Part shown: in pieces, positions 32,450-41,358 of the stretch
Position numbering within the stretch: the stretch's first letter is position 1
Layout: each line of letters starts with the position of its first letter
Assembly: GCA_009840525.1 (NCBI GenBank)
Contig: VXNP01000047.1
Span: 1 to 52,895 of the forward strand
Direction of reading: 5' to 3'
From: Gammaproteobacteria bacterium
Lineage (GTDB): Bacteria; Gemmatimonadota; Gemmatimonadetes; Longimicrobiales; Gaopeijiaceae
DNA length: 52,895 nt
Made by a program: the position numbers and the translations under genes
Notes under the pieces: model-generated
Seen by the model: only the letters and a program-made list of their open reading frames with translations
What the model was told of the DNA's origin: nothing
Databases searched by the model: none

Positions 32450-34420
32450 ATGACCTCTCCCATCTGGAAACCGACGCGGGAACGGCGCGACGCCGCGAAC
32501 CTCACCGACTTCCGCGCGTTTCTGGCCCGGCGCGGACACGATCCCGGCGCGGGCTACGAAGCCCTGTGGCGATGGTCGCTGGCGGACCAGGCGGCCTTCT
32601 GGGACGCGTTCTGGGACTGGAGCGGGGTAGTGGGCGACAAGGGCGATGCGATTTTGGAGACGGGACCGGGACCGATGGACGCCCGGTATTTCCCCGGCGC
32701 GCGCCTCAACTTCGCCGAGAACCTGCTGCAGCGGACCGATGCCGCCCCCGCCGTCATTGCGTACTCGGAGGCTGGGCCGGGGCCGACCCTTTCCTGGAGG
32801 GAACTCCGGGATCTGGTGTCGCGCGTGGTCCAGGGGATGCAGGCCGCCGGCGTCCGCCGAGGCGACCGGGTGGCGCTGCTGCTCCCCAACGTGCCGGAGG
32901 CGATTGCGGCGGTGCTCGCGGCGGCGAGCCTGGGCGCGGTCACCGCCAGCGCATCGCCCGACTTCGGAGTGGACGGCGTGGTGGACCGCTTCGGCCAGAT
33001 CGCGCCACGCCTGCTGATCGGGGTCGACGGCTACCAGTATGGGGGAAAGTGGCATTCCACCCTGAGCAGGCTCGCGGAAGTCACGGCCAGGCTTCCATCG
33101 GTGGAGCGCGTGGTGGTTGTGCGTGCCCGCCGCGCGGAAGGGGCCGCGCACCCGGACCGCGGTCCGCTCGCCGACCTTACCGGCGCGGTCGATTTTCCGG
33201 ACTTCATCGAGCCCTTCGAGCCTCGCGAGATCCCCTTCGCCCGTCTCCCCTTCGAGCACCCGCTCTACATCCTGTTCTCCTCGGGGACCACGGGGCCGCC
33301 CAAGTGCATCGTCCACAGCGCCGGCGGCGTGCTGCTGCAGCATCTGAAGGAGCAGCGCCTGCACGCCGACGTGAAGGCGGGCGACCGGGTGTTCTACTTC
33401 ACGACCCTGGGATGGATGATGTGGAACTGGCTCGTTTCCATCCTGGGATCGCGCGCGACGGTGCTCCTGTACGACGGTTCGCCTTCGTTTCCCGGCCACG
33501 GCGTCCTGTTCGACTTCGCCGACTGGTCCCGGATGACGCACTTCGGGACCTCCGCGCGCTTCATCACCACGCTGCGCACCGCGGCGGGGCGCCCCCGCGC
33601 GAGCCACGCGCTGGACTCGCTTCGCACCGTGCTGTCCACCGGCTCGCCCCTCGATGCGGCGGGCTTTCGCTACGTCCACGAGCACGTGAAGCGGGACGTG
33701 CATCTGGCTTCGGTGTCGGGCGGGACGGACCTGTGCGCCTGCTTCGTCGGGGGGCTGCCGACCCGACCCGTCTTCGCCGGGGAAATCCAGGGGCCCGCGA
33801 TGGGGATGGCGGTGGAGGTGTACGACGACGGCGGCCGTTCGCTGGACCGGGGCAAGGGGGAGCTCGTATGCACCCGGCCCTTCCCCTCCATGCCCGTGGG
33901 CTTCTGGGGCGACGAAGGCGGCGAGCGCTACCGCGACACCTATTTCCGGCGCTTCCCGGGCGTCTGGCACCACGGCGACTTCATCGAGAGGACCGCCAGC
34001 GGGGGGTATGTGATTCACGGCCGCTCCGATGCGACCCTGATCGTTGCCGGCGTGCGCATCGGGACCGCGGAGGTGTACCGGGTCGTGGAGGCCTTGCCCG
34101 AGGTGCGCGAGGCCATCGCCATCGGCCAGCGCCGCGCGGAGGGCACGCGCATGGTCCTCTTCGTCCGCCTGCGCGCGGGGCACGCGCTCGACGAGGGGCT
34201 TCGCGACCGGATTCGGGCCCGGCTGCGCAAGCGCGCGAGCCCGCGCCACGTTCCGGCGGCGATCCTGCAGGTACCCGACATCCCGCGCACGCGGAGCGGC
34301 AAGATCGTGGAACTGGCCGTCAGAGCCGTGGTCCACGGCGAGGCGGTCCGCAATCGCCAGGCGCTGGCGAACCCGGAGGCGCTGGAGCATTTCAGGGACC
34401 GGCCCGAGCTCACCGGCTGA
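32450..34420 (+). CDS. aacS: Acetoacetate-CoA ligase
   Basis: A 656-residue adenylate-forming enzyme that makes acetoacetyl-CoA from acetoacetate, ATP and CoA. Features: the N-terminal IWKPTRERRDAANLTDF cap, YFPGARLNFAENLL, the P-loop LFSSGTTGPPKCIVH, FYFTTLGWMMWNW, SVSGGTDLCACF and GVWHHGDF. The C-terminal catalytic lysine is in RTRSGKIVELA. One deviation is DATLIVAGVRIGTAEVYR, where most family members read N-P-G-G in the middle. Length matches the family. It diverges from the amidohydrolase gene with about 170 bases between starts. Use of ketone bodies or PHB turnover is likely. Confidence 0.92.
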   Translation: MTSPIWKPTRERRDAANLTDFRAFLARRGHDPGAGYEALWRWSLADQAAFWDAFWDWSGVVGDKGDAILETGPGPMDARYFPGARLNFAENLLQRTDAAPAVIAYSEAGPGPTLSWRELRDLVSRVVQGMQAAGVRRGDRVALLLPNVPEAIAAVLAAASLGAVTASASPDFGVDGVVDRFGQIAPRLLIGVDGYQYGGKWHSTLSRLAEVTARLPSVERVVVVRARRAEGAAHPDRGPLADLTGAVDFPDFIEPFEPREIPFARLPFEHPLYILFSSGTTGPPKCIVHSAGGVLLQHLKEQRLHADVKAGDRVFYFTTLGWMMWNWLVSILGSRATVLLYDGSPSFPGHGVLFDFADWSRMTHFGTSARFITTLRTAAGRPRASHALDSLRTVLSTGSPLDAAGFRYVHEHVKRDVHLASVSGGTDLCACFVGGLPTRPVFAGEIQGPAMGMAVEVYDDGGRSLDRGKGELVCTRPFPSMPVGFWGDEGGERYRDTYFRRFPGVWHHGDFIERTASGGYVIHGRSDATLIVAGVRIGTAEVYRVVEALPEVREAIAIGQRRAEGTRMVLFVRLRAGHALDEGLRDRIRARLRKRASPRHVPAAILQVPDIPRTRSGKIVELAVRAVVHGEAVRNRQALANPEALEHFRDRPELTG

Positions 34421-34535
34421 TTCCGGGACGCGCCCCGCGCCTGCGCCATCTGCGGCCCATCGTCACGGGGGCGCGGTGATCGACTAGATTGGAGTTCGTA
34501 CCCCGACCAACCCACCCGCGGAGAAGCGATACGCC

Positions 34536-34784
34536 TTGGGGATCTACCGGAGTTTCGTCATGCTGGCGCTGCGCCGTCCCTCCGTGATTCCCGCGCTTCT
34601 GGGAGCCGGCTGGGCCTTTCGGCGCCGCGGGTGGTATCGGAAGCCCCCGTTTCTCCCGCTTCCCTCGGCGTCCTTCCTGCGCTGGAGGCTGGATACGGCC
34701 TACGGCGATCCCGGGGCCCGTCCCCCGGCGGACGAGGCCGAGCGGTTCCTGCGCTGGGCGGCGGGCATGCGGCGAGGCCGGTGA
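34536..34784 (+). CDS. Small conserved-looking protein of unknown function
   Basis: An 82-residue basic protein from a TTG start preceded by CGGAGAAG. An ATG at 34560 is the alternative. It has LALRRPSVIPALLGAGWAFRRRGWYR, a short amphipathic or hydrophobic helix between Arg clusters, then PFLPLPSASFLRWRLDTAYGD and PADEAERFLRWAAGMRR. It is too short for a domain call. The evenly spread Arg and Trp residues and the clean frame in the same direction as its neighbours support a real gene. It probably sits at the inner face of the membrane. Confidence 0.6.
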   Translation: MGIYRSFVMLALRRPSVIPALLGAGWAFRRRGWYRKPPFLPLPSASFLRWRLDTAYGDPGARPPADEAERFLRWAAGMRRGR

Positions 34785-34809
34785 AGGCAGGCGAGCAGGA
34801 TTCCCGGGC

Positions 34810-35346
34810 ATGACCAGGCGCACGCGCATCCTCATCGCCGCGGCAACCGTGCTGATCGCGGTGGCTCTGGTGTCCTCCACCGTCGGACGGGCCATCTATG
34901 CCGGCCGCACCCCCGGGCTGGGCTCCTTCGCCACCGTGCACTTCGCCGGGTATCTTTTCTTCCTGCTGATGCCGGTCGAGGCGCTCGTCCCCTACTATCA
35001 GACGGAGGGGCACCCGGGGAATGTGCTCGTCCTGCTGGCGGTCACGACCGCGCTCGCGGCCCAGGCCATCGACTACGGCATCGGCCGCGCCGTCGGGACC
35101 GGGATCCTCGAAGATCTCCTGGGACGCAAGCGCTATGCGAAGTTCAGCGGCCTCATCGCCCGATGGGGAAGCTGGGCGATTCTCACCTTCAACCTGTTTC
35201 CGCTCTCGTCTCCCAACATGCTCCTGGTTGCCGGCATGTCGCGCTTCGGCGCGGTCCGCGCGCTCGCTCTGAGCGCCGCCGGGCTCATCACCAAGTACGT
35301 CGCCATCGTCTACCTGTTCGATGCCCTGGGGGGAGGAGCCGGGTGA
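34810..35346 (+). CDS. DedA/VTT-like small membrane protein
   Basis: A 178-residue membrane protein with about four hydrophobic segments. It resembles a short DedA/SNARE-associated (VTT) domain: LMPVEALVPYYQTEGHPGN as the first re-entrant-like loop, ALAAQAIDYGIGRAVG with the polar YxxGRxxG turn, and a second loop FNLFPLSSPNMLLVAGMSRFG. Such proteins move lipids between membrane leaflets. It is shorter than typical DedA proteins. It starts 25 bases after the previous stop and likely shares its transcript. Confidence 0.65.
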   Translation: MTRRTRILIAAATVLIAVALVSSTVGRAIYAGRTPGLGSFATVHFAGYLFFLLMPVEALVPYYQTEGHPGNVLVLLAVTTALAAQAIDYGIGRAVGTGILEDLLGRKRYAKFSGLIARWGSWAILTFNLFPLSSPNMLLVAGMSRFGAVRALALSAAGLITKYVAIVYLFDALGGGAG

Positions 35347-35452
35347 TGGAGGTCGCCGCCGCCAGCTGCGCGAGCGCGCATGCCCGCACCTGTCCACACC
35401 CGTCCACTGTCCCGAGCGCCGACGGGGGCCTGCTCCGACCCGAAGGGCGTCC

Positions 35453-36067
35453 GTGCTGAGCGTCGCGGTCACCGGAAACATCGCGTCCGGAAAGTCCTCC
35501 CTGCTGCGGGTCTGGGCGCGGGCGGGCGTGCCGGTGATCAGCGCGGACGATCTGGCGCGCGCGGTGGTGGAGCCGGGGACGGCCGGGCTGCGGGAGGTCG
35601 TGCGCGTTTTCGGAGACGAGGTGCTGGAGCCGGACGGACAGCTCGACCGGGGCCGGCTGCGGGACCTGGTGTTTCGGGATGACGATGCCCGGCGCAGGCT
35701 GGAATCGATCCTGCATCCCCGGATTCGGGATCTGCGCGAGGCATGGCTGCGCGAACAGGGGCGGCGCGGCGTGGAACTGGTGGCGGCCGAGATCCCGCTG
35801 CTCTTCGAGACGGGTTATGCTCGTCGGGTGGACGTGACGATTGTAGTCGACGCCCCGCCGGCCGTTCGCCTCGAGCGCTTGGTGCGCCTGCGGGGGCTCG
35901 ACGGTGAGGAGGCAGCCAGAATCATGAGCACCCAGGCGAACGCGGGAGACACACGCGCGTTGGCGGATCACGTGATCCCCAACGACGGCACCCCGGCCGA
36001 GTTCGAACAGCGTGCGTTGGAACTCCTGGCCCGGCTGAGGGCGCGGATTCGCCGGGAGCGCGGTTAG
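35453..36067 (+). CDS. coaE: Dephospho-CoA kinase
   Basis: A 204-residue kinase for the last step of coenzyme A synthesis. It has the P-loop GNIASGKSS, the DLAR segment VISADDLARAVVEPGTAG, the HP motif (SILHPRIRDL) and the late IPLLFETGYARRVD and NDGTPAEFEQRALELL blocks. The GTG at 35453, with GAAGGG 6-11 bases upstream, starts directly at the first beta strand. The 106-base gap before it holds no gene. It is followed closely by the PHP gene. Confidence 0.93.
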   Translation: MLSVAVTGNIASGKSSLLRVWARAGVPVISADDLARAVVEPGTAGLREVVRVFGDEVLEPDGQLDRGRLRDLVFRDDDARRRLESILHPRIRDLREAWLREQGRRGVELVAAEIPLLFETGYARRVDVTIVVDAPPAVRLERLVRLRGLDGEEAARIMSTQANAGDTRALADHVIPNDGTPAEFEQRALELLARLRARIRRERG

Positions 36068-36069
36068 CA

Positions 36070-36768
36070 ATGCCGGTGAACGGCCTCCTTCGCATCGACA
36101 TGCACCTGCACACGCACGCGTCCTGGGACTGCCTGAGCGACCCGGAGAAGGTGCTCGAGAAGGCTCTCGCCAGAGGCCTGGATCGCATCGCCATCACCGA
36201 CCACGACCGAATCTGGGCCGCGCGCGAGATGGCGCGCCGCTATCCGGACCGGGTCATCCCCGGCGAAGAGGTGAAGACCGCGGAGGGCATCGATGTGATC
36301 GGTCTCTATCTCAAGGAGGAGATCCCCGGGGGGACACCGGCCAGCGAGGTGTGCGCGCGCGTCCGCGAGCAGGGCGGGCTCGTGTATCTGCCCCACCCGT
36401 ACGCGCGCGGCAAGGGCGGCTCGGGGCGCTACGCGGAGGAACTGGCCGACCACGCCGACATCATTGAGGTCTTCAACGCACGGCTGCACGACCCGGCGCT
36501 CAATCAGGCCGCGGCCGACCTGGCGCATCGCCGCGGGCTGCCCGGTGGAGCCGGATCGGACGCCCACACCTTGTGGGAGGTGGGCAGAGCCCGCGTCGAA
36601 CTCCCGGCCCATCCCAACCGGCCCGACGCCTTCCTGGAGGCGCTGGGTTCGGCCCGCGTCTCCGGGGTCGCCTCCCCGCACGCGGTGCACCTGGCGTCTA
36701 CCTTCGCCAAGGTTGCCAGGCGGGTGGCAAGACCCGCGAGACCCGATTCGAGCGCCCGCGCCGACTGA
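36070..36768 (+). CDS. PHP-domain metal-dependent phosphoesterase
   Basis: A 232-residue PHP-family protein. It begins with DMHLHTHASWDCLSDPEK, where the first His cluster binds metal. It continues with AITDHDRIWAAREMA, VIPGEEVKTAEGIDVIGLYL, YLPHPYARGKGG, EVFNARLHDP and AGSDAHTLWEVGRA. The full set of PHP metal ligands is visible. Related proteins (RNase AM/YciV) are 5'-3' nucleases or 3',5'-nucleotide phosphatases. An NrnA-type enzyme is encoded next, so a role in small-nucleotide or oligoribonucleotide clean-up is attractive. Confidence 0.87.
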   Translation: MPVNGLLRIDMHLHTHASWDCLSDPEKVLEKALARGLDRIAITDHDRIWAAREMARRYPDRVIPGEEVKTAEGIDVIGLYLKEEIPGGTPASEVCARVREQGGLVYLPHPYARGKGGSGRYAEELADHADIIEVFNARLHDPALNQAAADLAHRRGLPGGAGSDAHTLWEVGRARVELPAHPNRPDAFLEALGSARVSGVASPHAVHLASTFAKVARRVARPARPDSSARAD

Positions 36769-36799
36769 CAGGCTTCAGCAAAGAGTTCCCTGACCCGGC

Positions 36800-37804
36800 A
36801 TGCGATACCACACCCCTTCCCATCGGCAGGAACCGGCCAGGCGAATGGCGGCCCGCCTGGCCGGCGCGAACAGCCTTGTGCTCACAACCCACATGAACCC
36901 GGATGCCGACGGAGCCGGATCGGCAGTCGCGCTGCTCGCGTGGTTGCGCGACCGGGGCGCCGAAAGCTGGTTCGTGCCGCCCACGCCGCTTCCGGAGCGC
37001 TACCGATTCCTGCTTCCGGAGGAATCCTGGCACCTCCCCGCGAGGTCCACCGCCGCCGCCCGGGCGTGTGCGGCTGCGGACCTGGTCGTGGTGGTGGACG
37101 CCGGAGACCTGCGCCGCCTGGGCCGGGTGAAGCCGATGGTCGAAGGGCGGCCCACGGTGGTGATCGACCACCATACCCCCCCCGTCCGCCCCATCCCCGG
37201 CGACCGCCTGGTCGACACCGCAGCATGCGCGACCGCGGAACTGGTGTGCGACATCCTGATGGCCGCGCGAGCACGCTGGACCTCCGTCATCGACAACGCG
37301 CTCTACACCGCCATCGTCGACGACACGGGGTCCTTTGCCTACAGCAACGTCACCCCCGACACCCATCTCCTGGCGGCCGAACTGGTGCAGCGGGGCGTCG
37401 ACGTGGTCGGGATCCACCGGCAGCTCTTCGAGTCGATGGATGTGCGGCGGCTCAAGCTGCTGCGGGAGTGCCTGGGAGAGCTGCGGGCCGAGGATGGCCT
37501 GTCCTGGATCACGGTGCCCGACCAGGCCTATCGTGACCTGAAGGCCACAGGGGACGACCTGGAAGGGCTCGTGAACTATCCCCGGGCCATCAAGGGGGTG
37601 GAAGTCGCGATGTTGTTCCGCACCACCAACGACGGTGCGACGAAGGTGTCGTTCCGTTCCAACGGGGCGGTCGACGTGGACGGGATCGCGCGCAGCTTCG
37701 GGGGCGGCGGCCACGCCAAGGCGGCGGGGGCGCTGGTGTCGCGTCCCCTGGAGGAAGTGCGCGCCGACGTCGTGAACGCCGCCCGCGCCCTGGTGCGGGA
37801 ATGA
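36800..37804 (+). CDS. nrnA: Bifunctional oligoribonuclease/PAP phosphatase NrnA
   Basis: A 334-residue DHH-family phosphoesterase that degrades nano-RNAs and removes the 3' phosphate from pAp. The DHH domain shows LVLTTHMNPDADGAGSA, LVVVVDAGD, TVVIDHHTPP and VDDTGSFAYSN. The DHHA1 domain ends with FRSNGAVDVDGIA and FGGGGHAKAAG. Length is normal. pAp is released by acyl-carrier-protein and sulfate metabolism, so the nearby coaE may be meaningful. An ATGA overlap couples it to the next gene. An in-frame ATG at 36845 could be a later start. Confidence 0.92.
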   Translation: MRYHTPSHRQEPARRMAARLAGANSLVLTTHMNPDADGAGSAVALLAWLRDRGAESWFVPPTPLPERYRFLLPEESWHLPARSTAAARACAAADLVVVVDAGDLRRLGRVKPMVEGRPTVVIDHHTPPVRPIPGDRLVDTAACATAELVCDILMAARARWTSVIDNALYTAIVDDTGSFAYSNVTPDTHLLAAELVQRGVDVVGIHRQLFESMDVRRLKLLRECLGELRAEDGLSWITVPDQAYRDLKATGDDLEGLVNYPRAIKGVEVAMLFRTTNDGATKVSFRSNGAVDVDGIARSFGGGGHAKAAGALVSRPLEEVRADVVNAARALVRE

Positions 37805-38208
37805 GCGACCCGGGGGTCCCCGAAGGGCTGGCCACGACCCTCGCCCTGGTGCGCAGCCGCCTCGGCGCGGACTCCATCGATCGTCTCTGGATCTTCCCCC
37901 CGATGACCCGCGGGCGGCGCGAGCGCGGGCTGGTTGCGATAAGTTGCTTTGCGGAAGAGGAGCGTCGCCGATTGTTCACGGCCGCCTACCAGGCCAGGAG
38001 GAGTGGCCTCGACCTCGGTGTGGACCCCGAGCTCGTCGAGCAGGGCCTGGCTCCCGTCGACTCGCTTGCGCGTGTGATGGCCGGGGTCGTCCGGCGCGAA
38101 TCGCTCCGGCTCGGAGATCCGCGCGAGATCGTTATCGGGGGCGACGCTGCGGCGCTGGACGGTCTTGTGGCTGAACTTGAGGAGCGCGTCAGGGTCCAAG
38201 GATTATGA
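37801..38208 (+). CDS. Conserved-looking protein of unknown function between nrnA and fur
   Basis: A 135-residue soluble protein I do not recognise. It opens with VPEGLATTLALVRSRLG, has IDRLWIFPPMTRGRRERGLVAISCF and RRLFTAAYQARRSGLD, and closes with an amphipathic helix. It overlaps both neighbours by four bases (ATGA at each end), so its expression is tied to nrnA and fur. This packing argues for a real gene. No metal-binding or catalytic motif is evident. Confidence 0.75.
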   Translation: MSDPGVPEGLATTLALVRSRLGADSIDRLWIFPPMTRGRRERGLVAISCFAEEERRRLFTAAYQARRSGLDLGVDPELVEQGLAPVDSLARVMAGVVRRESLRLGDPREIVIGGDAAALDGLVAELEERVRVQGL

Positions 38209-38702
38209 AGACGACGGCAGCCCACCCCTTCGTTCGCCTGTTTGGCCGCTATCTGCGCGATCAGGGGTTCCCCATGACCCAGCAGCGCGCGTCCGTCGCC
38301 GACGCTGTGTTCGGTTCCGACGAGCACCTCTCGGTGGAGGAGATCGAAGGCCATCTGCGTGCCCGGGGCGAGCGCATCGGCAAGGCCACCATCTATCGTA
38401 CGCTCGATCTGCTGGTGCGCTCCAAGCTGGTCGACGAGCACGACTTCGGGGAAGGTTTCAAGCGCTACGAACATCGCCTGTCACGCCAGCCGGTGCACGA
38501 GCATCTCATCTGCCTCTCGTGCGGCAAGGTCACCGAGTTCCACTCTAGCGAGATCGTGCGGCTGGAGGCGCGGGTGGCGCGCGAGCACGGCTTTCGGCCC
38601 TCCCGCCACAAGCTGGAGATCTACGGCCTGTGCGCCGACTGCCGGCAGTCGGGAGCGAGGCTCGAGGATAAAGGGTTGACCTGCCCCATCGAGACCATCT
38701 GA
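38205..38702 (+). CDS. fur: Fur-family metal-responsive repressor
   Basis: A 165-residue Fur-family regulator. The winged-helix DNA-binding half runs GFPMTQQRASVADAVF, then HLSVEEIEGHLRARGERIGKATIYRTLDLL. The dimer and metal half has HRLSRQPVHEHLICLSCGKVTEF and LCADC, giving two CxxC pairs for structural zinc and the usual His cluster (HEHLIC). It should repress iron or peroxide genes when metal is bound. It lies inside a long plus-strand run, coupled upstream and 14 bases before the agmatinase gene. I do not see a Fur box upstream. Confidence 0.9.
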   Translation: MKTTAAHPFVRLFGRYLRDQGFPMTQQRASVADAVFGSDEHLSVEEIEGHLRARGERIGKATIYRTLDLLVRSKLVDEHDFGEGFKRYEHRLSRQPVHEHLICLSCGKVTEFHSSEIVRLEARVAREHGFRPSRHKLEIYGLCADCRQSGARLEDKGLTCPIETI

Positions 38703-38716
38703 GCGGGCACCGTACG

Positions 38717-39694
38717 ATGCCGAATCTGAGGTCGCCGGGCACGGGCCGGGGCACAGTCGTCGACGAAGCCGCGACCGGGTCCCTTCCTCAAGCCCTGACT
38801 GGACTGAGCTGGGGGCTTCCGCGCACGTTTCTCGGTCTCGACGAGGCGACCTGCGCGTTCGCGTCCGCGCGCGCTCTGATCCTTCCCGTTCCCTACGAAG
38901 CCACGACCTCTTGGGGCACGGGAACGCGCTACGGGCCGCGCGCCATCCTGGATGCTTCCCAGTACGTCGAACTCTACGACAACGAGCTGGATGCCGAGCC
39001 GAGCCGTGCCGGCATCCACACGCTGCCCGCCCTGGAGCTGACCCGCGATGGGCCCGCCGCCGCCCTGGCGGAGCTGGAGGAGGCCTGGGGAGCCGTCTTC
39101 GATGCAGCCGACGGCCGCTTCCTGACCATGCTGGGCGGCGAGCATTCCATCTCCTCCGCGGCTATTCGCGCGGCCGCGGCACGGCATTCGGAACAGCTCT
39201 CCGTGCTTCAGCTCGACGCCCACGCCGACCTGCGCGCCTCCCACGACGGGTCTCCCTTCTCGCACGCGTGCGCGATGACCCGGGTCGTGGACCGGGCCGA
39301 TATCGTCGCGGTCGGGCTGCGTGGGGTCAGCCTGGAGGAGGTGGAGGCCGCGCGCCGCGAGCCCGGCGTCACGTTCATCTTCGCGGACGAAATGGAGCGG
39401 GACGAGGCCTGGATGGACCGCGCCCTCGATGCGCTCGGGCCGCTGGTGTACCTCACCTTCGACATCGACTACTTCGACCCGTCGCTGGTTCCGAGCACGG
39501 GAGCGCCCGAGCCCGGCGGCGGTGCCTGGTACCCGACGCTGCGCTTCCTGCGCCGGGTGTTCGCCGAGCGCCGGGTGGTGGCCGCCGATGTTGTGGAGCT
39601 GGCGCCCATCCCGGGCCTGCGGGCGCCGGACTTCCTGGTGGCCCGGCTGGTCTACAAGCTGATCGCGTACGCCACCGCGGACGGCGCATCGTGA
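38717..39694 (+). CDS. speB: Agmatinase/ureohydrolase family protein
   Basis: A 325-residue ureohydrolase. Metal-binding motifs are complete: LGGEHSIS, LDAHADLR, SPFSHACAM and FDIDYFDPS followed by GAPEPGGG. Agmatinase turns agmatine into putrescine and urea and needs two Mn ions. Most family members read DIDxLDP; here Phe replaces Leu. The first 30 residues are a Gly/Thr-rich extension. It follows fur by 14 bases and its stop overlaps the next GTG. Other ureohydrolases (guanidinobutyrase, formimidoylglutamase-like) remain possible. Confidence 0.88.
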   Translation: MPNLRSPGTGRGTVVDEAATGSLPQALTGLSWGLPRTFLGLDEATCAFASARALILPVPYEATTSWGTGTRYGPRAILDASQYVELYDNELDAEPSRAGIHTLPALELTRDGPAAALAELEEAWGAVFDAADGRFLTMLGGEHSISSAAIRAAAARHSEQLSVLQLDAHADLRASHDGSPFSHACAMTRVVDRADIVAVGLRGVSLEEVEAARREPGVTFIFADEMERDEAWMDRALDALGPLVYLTFDIDYFDPSLVPSTGAPEPGGGAWYPTLRFLRRVFAERRVVAADVVELAPIPGLRAPDFLVARLVYKLIAYATADGAS

Positions 39695-41358
39695 GCGCCT
39701 CCGCCCGCCCTCAACCCGTCGAAACGCCGGGCGCCGTACAGTCCGCAGACCGGCCGCGCCCCCCGGCCGGCGCCGCAGACCTCGGCCTCGCGCGCGCACC
39801 GCAGCGGACATCCACGCTGTCGTTCGGCCTGGAAGTCACGCCCTACGACGTTCTGGCGAAGGCCATGGATCGCTCCGCGGGCGCCTCGCGCATCGACGAC
39901 AACGAAATCCGGCTGAACTTCGATGGACCGCACACCTTCGAAAGGTGGATCGACGCCATCGAGAGCGCCCGCCGCTTCGTCCATTTCGAGAACTATGTCG
40001 TGCGCGACGACAGAACCGGCCGCACGTTCCGCGACATCCTCGTGACGAAGGCGGAGCAGGGCGTGGAGGTACGGGTCCTCTACGACTGGGTGGGGTGCTG
40101 GGCGACCCCCGCCCGCTACTGGAAGCCGTTCCGCGAGAAGGGCGTCCAGGTGCGCGCCTTCAACCGGCCCGCGCTGCGCGATCCGTTCGGGGTGTTTCAG
40201 CGCGACCACCGCAAGCTGGTCTGCGTCGACGGCGAAGTGGCCTTCGTCGGGGGGTTCTGCATCGGCGACGAGTGGGCGGGCACCGAGGATCGCGCGCCCT
40301 GGCGCGACACAGGAGCCGAACTGCGGGGCCCGGCGGCGCTGGCGGCGGCGCGCGCGTTCGGACGGCTGTGGGACGAGATCGGCGACCCCGTGCCCGCGGA
40401 ACTGCTGGACGGGGTCGTGCCGGAGGCGGCGGGCCAGACCCCGGTGTGGGTCATCGAGGGCAGACCCTGGAGGGCCCGGGTCTACCGGGTGACCCAGCTG
40501 GCCGCCGCCAGCGTGCGCCGGCGACTCTGGATCACCGATCCCTACTTCATCGCGCCTCGCCCGGTCGCCGAAGCGCTGGCGGCCGCCGCCCGGGACGGAG
40601 TAGATGTGCGCATCCTGGTGCCCGCCCACAACAACTGGCCTTTGGTGGGAAGCCTGGCACGGGGGGGGTACCGCGACCTCCTGAAGGCGGGCGTGCGGCT
40701 GTTCGAGTGGCAGGGGCCCATGATCCACGCGAAGACGGCGGTCGCCGACGGGGTCTGGAGCCGCATCGGATCGAGCAACCTCAACGCGGCCAGCCTGCTC
40801 GGCAACTGGGAGATCGACATCGGCGTGCTCGACCGCAAGCTGGCCCGGCAGCTGGAAGGCCTCTTCCTGGCCGACCTGGCCTCGTCGATCGAGATCGTCC
40901 TGCCCTCCGGACGGCACGGACCACCGGCGCGACCTCCCGCCAGGGAGCCCGAACAGCGCCCCATCGAGCCTCCGGAACGCCTCCTTGAACGGCTGGAGCA
41001 CTGGCGCCAGTCCCCCGACCGCGGCGGCTGGCGCATCAGCGACCTGGTGCGCGCGGGCTCGACCCTGGGCGACGCCATCGCCGGCCGCCGCCTGCTGGAA
41101 CGGGAGGCGCGCACCGTGCTGGGCACCACGGCCGGCATACTCATCGGGCTCGCGCTGCTGTCCGCCTTCTTCCCCCGAACCGTGGCCTGGACCTTCGCGG
41201 CCATTCTGGGGTGGCTGGGGGTCACGGCCGGTGCCCGCGCCTGGGCGGAGGCCAGACGCGCCCGCTCGGGCCCGGCATCCGAGGAAACCGCGCAACCCGA
41301 CATCCGGCCGCCCTCGACCTCCGCAGCTCGTCCTCAGCCCCGGAAAAGCAATCCGTGA
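39691..41358 (+). CDS. Cardiolipin synthase-like phospholipase D protein with C-terminal membrane segments
   Basis: A 555-residue PLD-superfamily protein. Two HKD motifs are intact: QRDHRKLVCVDGEVAFVGG near residue 170 and MIHAKTAVADGVWSRIGSSN near residue 345. The start is a GTG overlapping the speB stop (GTGA). The first 40 residues are Pro/Ala-rich. After the catalytic part come a Pro/Glu-rich linker and two hydrophobic helices near residues 475-520 (GILIGLALLSAFFP, TFAAILGWLGV). Most bacterial cardiolipin synthases have their membrane segments at the N-terminus, so this order is unusual. Confidence 0.85.
   Translation: MSASARPQPVETPGAVQSADRPRPPAGAADLGLARAPQRTSTLSFGLEVTPYDVLAKAMDRSAGASRIDDNEIRLNFDGPHTFERWIDAIESARRFVHFENYVVRDDRTGRTFRDILVTKAEQGVEVRVLYDWVGCWATPARYWKPFREKGVQVRAFNRPALRDPFGVFQRDHRKLVCVDGEVAFVGGFCIGDEWAGTEDRAPWRDTGAELRGPAALAAARAFGRLWDEIGDPVPAELLDGVVPEAAGQTPVWVIEGRPWRARVYRVTQLAAASVRRRLWITDPYFIAPRPVAEALAAAARDGVDVRILVPAHNNWPLVGSLARGGYRDLLKAGVRLFEWQGPMIHAKTAVADGVWSRIGSSNLNAASLLGNWEIDIGVLDRKLARQLEGLFLADLASSIEIVLPSGRHGPPARPPAREPEQRPIEPPERLLERLEHWRQSPDRGGWRISDLVRAGSTLGDAIAGRRLLEREARTVLGTTAGILIGLALLSAFFPRTVAWTFAAILGWLGVTAGARAWAEARRARSGPASEETAQPDIRPPSTSAARPQPRKSNP

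Noticed and set aside
38911-39690. An 815-codon frame making the phospholipase D protein much longer
   Set aside because: The first 260 codons are a shadow of the agmatinase gene. The GTG at 39691 overlaps its stop as in the other coupled genes.
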